A stretch of 64,000 nucleotides of DNA from an uncultured delta proteobacterium (GTDB lineage: Bacteria > Desulfobacterota > Desulfovibrionia > Desulfovibrionales > Desulfovibrionaceae): contig CAIMRY010000031.1 in NCBI GenBank assembly GCA_903843965.1, positions 142,622 through 206,621 on the forward strand. Direction: 5' to 3'. The notes under the pieces were generated by a model. That model had not been told where the DNA came from and made no database searches. It was given only the letters and a program-made list of their open reading frames with translations. How positions within the stretch are numbered: the first letter of the stretch is position 1; every line of letters begins with the position of its first letter. The position numbers and the translations under genes are program-made. Positions 63,384 through 64,000 of the stretch are shown one piece after another.

Positions 63384-63697
63384 CGTACAAGGACTACAGC
63401 GCCCGGCTTGAGTCTAGCGACGAGGACGGCTGCTTCATTGGCCGCGTGGCGGGCATCCGCGACATCGTCACCTTCCACGGCGATTCCGTGACGGAGCTGC
63501 GCGCGGCCTTTGAGGAGGCCGTCAACGACTACCTTGAAACCTGCGAGCGTGAAGGACTCAAGCCCCAACGTCCGTATTCTGGCAAGGTGATGCTGCGCAT
63601 CCCCCCAGAGGTTCACGCCCGCGCGGCCATGCAGGCCGAGGCCCACGGCAAGCCGCTCAACCAGTGGGTGGCCGAGGCTCTGCGGCACGTGAATTAG
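63380..63697 (+). CDS. HicB-family antitoxin-like protein without adjacent HicA
   Basis: A 105-residue protein with a HicB-type partial RNase-H fold (about 1-60: DYSARLESSDEDGCFIGRV, then DSVTELRAAFEEAV). A C-terminal ribbon-helix-helix follows (about 70-105: VMLRIPPEVHARAAMQAEA, then LNQWVAEALRH). HicB normally neutralises the small toxin HicA encoded just upstream; no HicA frame is visible here. Instead it is fused by overlap to brnTA. It may be an orphan regulator or a second antitoxin for the module. A weak hairpin follows the stop. Confidence 0.87.
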   Translation: MTYKDYSARLESSDEDGCFIGRVAGIRDIVTFHGDSVTELRAAFEEAVNDYLETCEREGLKPQRPYSGKVMLRIPPEVHARAAMQAEAHGKPLNQWVAEALRHVN

Positions 63698-64000
63698 GCA
63701 GCGGTCCAGGGCTGCCTGACTTTCCAGGGCCTAGGGGTGGCCTAATTACCCGCCCCGGATAGCCGCTACCCTGTCGGCCTGGCCCTGGACTTCATCAGGG
63801 GGATGAGGAGTTCACAAGGTCTTCCCCCTCGTCATATTTAATTGGGGGACAGATTTTAAGTTAGAGTCCACGGACGTGGTGTAAATTCTGAGGTTGGCCA
63901 GGGGGAGAGGGATATCCCTCTCCCCCTGGGCGAATCGGCGAAGGTGGTCATCGGGCCGTTTGGTTGTATGGTGGAGTTGCGAAGCAACACCAACACCCAA
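63698..64000. other. Terminal 303 bases: possible insertion-sequence edge
   Basis: No credible gene is seen. From about 63840 the sequence changes character (GGGGGACAGATTTTAAG, then GGTGTAAATTCTGAGG). It then runs through a 32-bp palindrome to a small inverted repeat (GTTGC, 3 bases, GCAAC, about 63975-63987). This resembles an insertion-sequence end or its flank, but the window stops before any transposase can be seen. Confidence 0.35.
63898..63929. repeat. 32-bp perfect palindrome
   Basis: Sixteen bases at 63898-63913 are followed directly by their exact reverse complement at 63914-63929, centred on GGATATCC. The arms are almost pure purine on one side and pyrimidine on the other. It could act as a strong hairpin in RNA or a cruciform in DNA; no T run follows. 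Confidence 0.85.

Noticed and set aside
62803..63697. Intact genomic island bounded by att sites
   Set aside because: No direct repeats flanking the segment could be found in the window and the nearest tRNA gene is 17 kb away; only remnants are supported.
63812..64000. Minus-strand frame of 62 codons at the window end
   Set aside because: It crosses the 32-bp palindrome, starts at a TTG on the window edge and shows no family resemblance.

Overview
The window reads as GC-rich chromosomal DNA of a motile Gram-negative bacterium, most probably a sulfate reducer of the Desulfovibrionaceae. The grounds are the gene orders recO-glyQ-glyS, ileS-lspA-PLDc_N-cpoB-NIL/ferredoxin-cheZ and nadC-nadA-nadB, a fused AccA/AccD carboxyltransferase, a bifunctional Rel, and many lipoprotein and exporter genes. 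The species cannot be named from sequence alone. Most of the window is ordinary core genome; the last 3 kb is accessory.

Layout. 0-4 kb (+): recO 3' end, glyQS, rpsT. 4-11.4 kb (-): a HigBA-type toxin-antitoxin pair, an M48 lipoprotein protease, the de novo NAD operon nadC-nadA-nadB, a FlgO-like lipoprotein behind a sigma-28-like promoter, and purine nucleoside phosphorylase. 11.5-18.9 kb (+): motA-motB-PilZ, then a carboxylase cluster (biotin carboxylase, AccA/AccD fusion, double-barrel biotinyl-type protein, unknown protein), then ssb. 18.9-19.14 kb: a compact block of nested palindromes. 19.1-23.7 kb (-): SWIM-SNF2 ATPase, membrane protein, DUF3783 protein. 23.9-27.7 kb (+): peptide-binding lipoprotein and rel.

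27.9-42.4 kb (-): a tightly coupled four-gene envelope operon. It encodes a 1265-residue AsmA/YdbH-like protein, a DUF1318 (YdbL-like) lipoprotein, a 2950-residue exported protein and an exported SH3-M48 metalloprotease. The giant protein carries a beta-propeller, long TPR arrays, a degenerate CHAT domain in the middle and an apparently active CHAT (caspase-like) domain at its C-terminus. This is the best candidate here for an undescribed system: a predicted inter-membrane bridge co-translated with two exported proteases.

42.5-58.5 kb: a chemoreceptor with a C-terminal Cache-like domain, SodC, a tandem-repeat field next to tRNA-Arg(CCG), the ileS-to-cheZ operon, a CHASE2 adenylate cyclase, and a divergent type I secretion cluster (TolC, ABC, HlyD). 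58.5-60.8 kb: flaG behind a second sigma-28-like promoter, and pyruvate kinase.

60.9-64 kb is a mosaic: a hemerythrin-like fragment, an uncharacterised secreted/membrane pair, an integrase remnant that has lost two catalytic residues, a BrnT-BrnA-HicB toxin-antitoxin operon, and a terminal segment with a 32-bp perfect palindrome that may be the edge of an insertion sequence. Motility genes are scattered: MotAB, PilZ, FlgO-like, MCP, CheZ and FlaG. Two of them share the same unusual promoter geometry.
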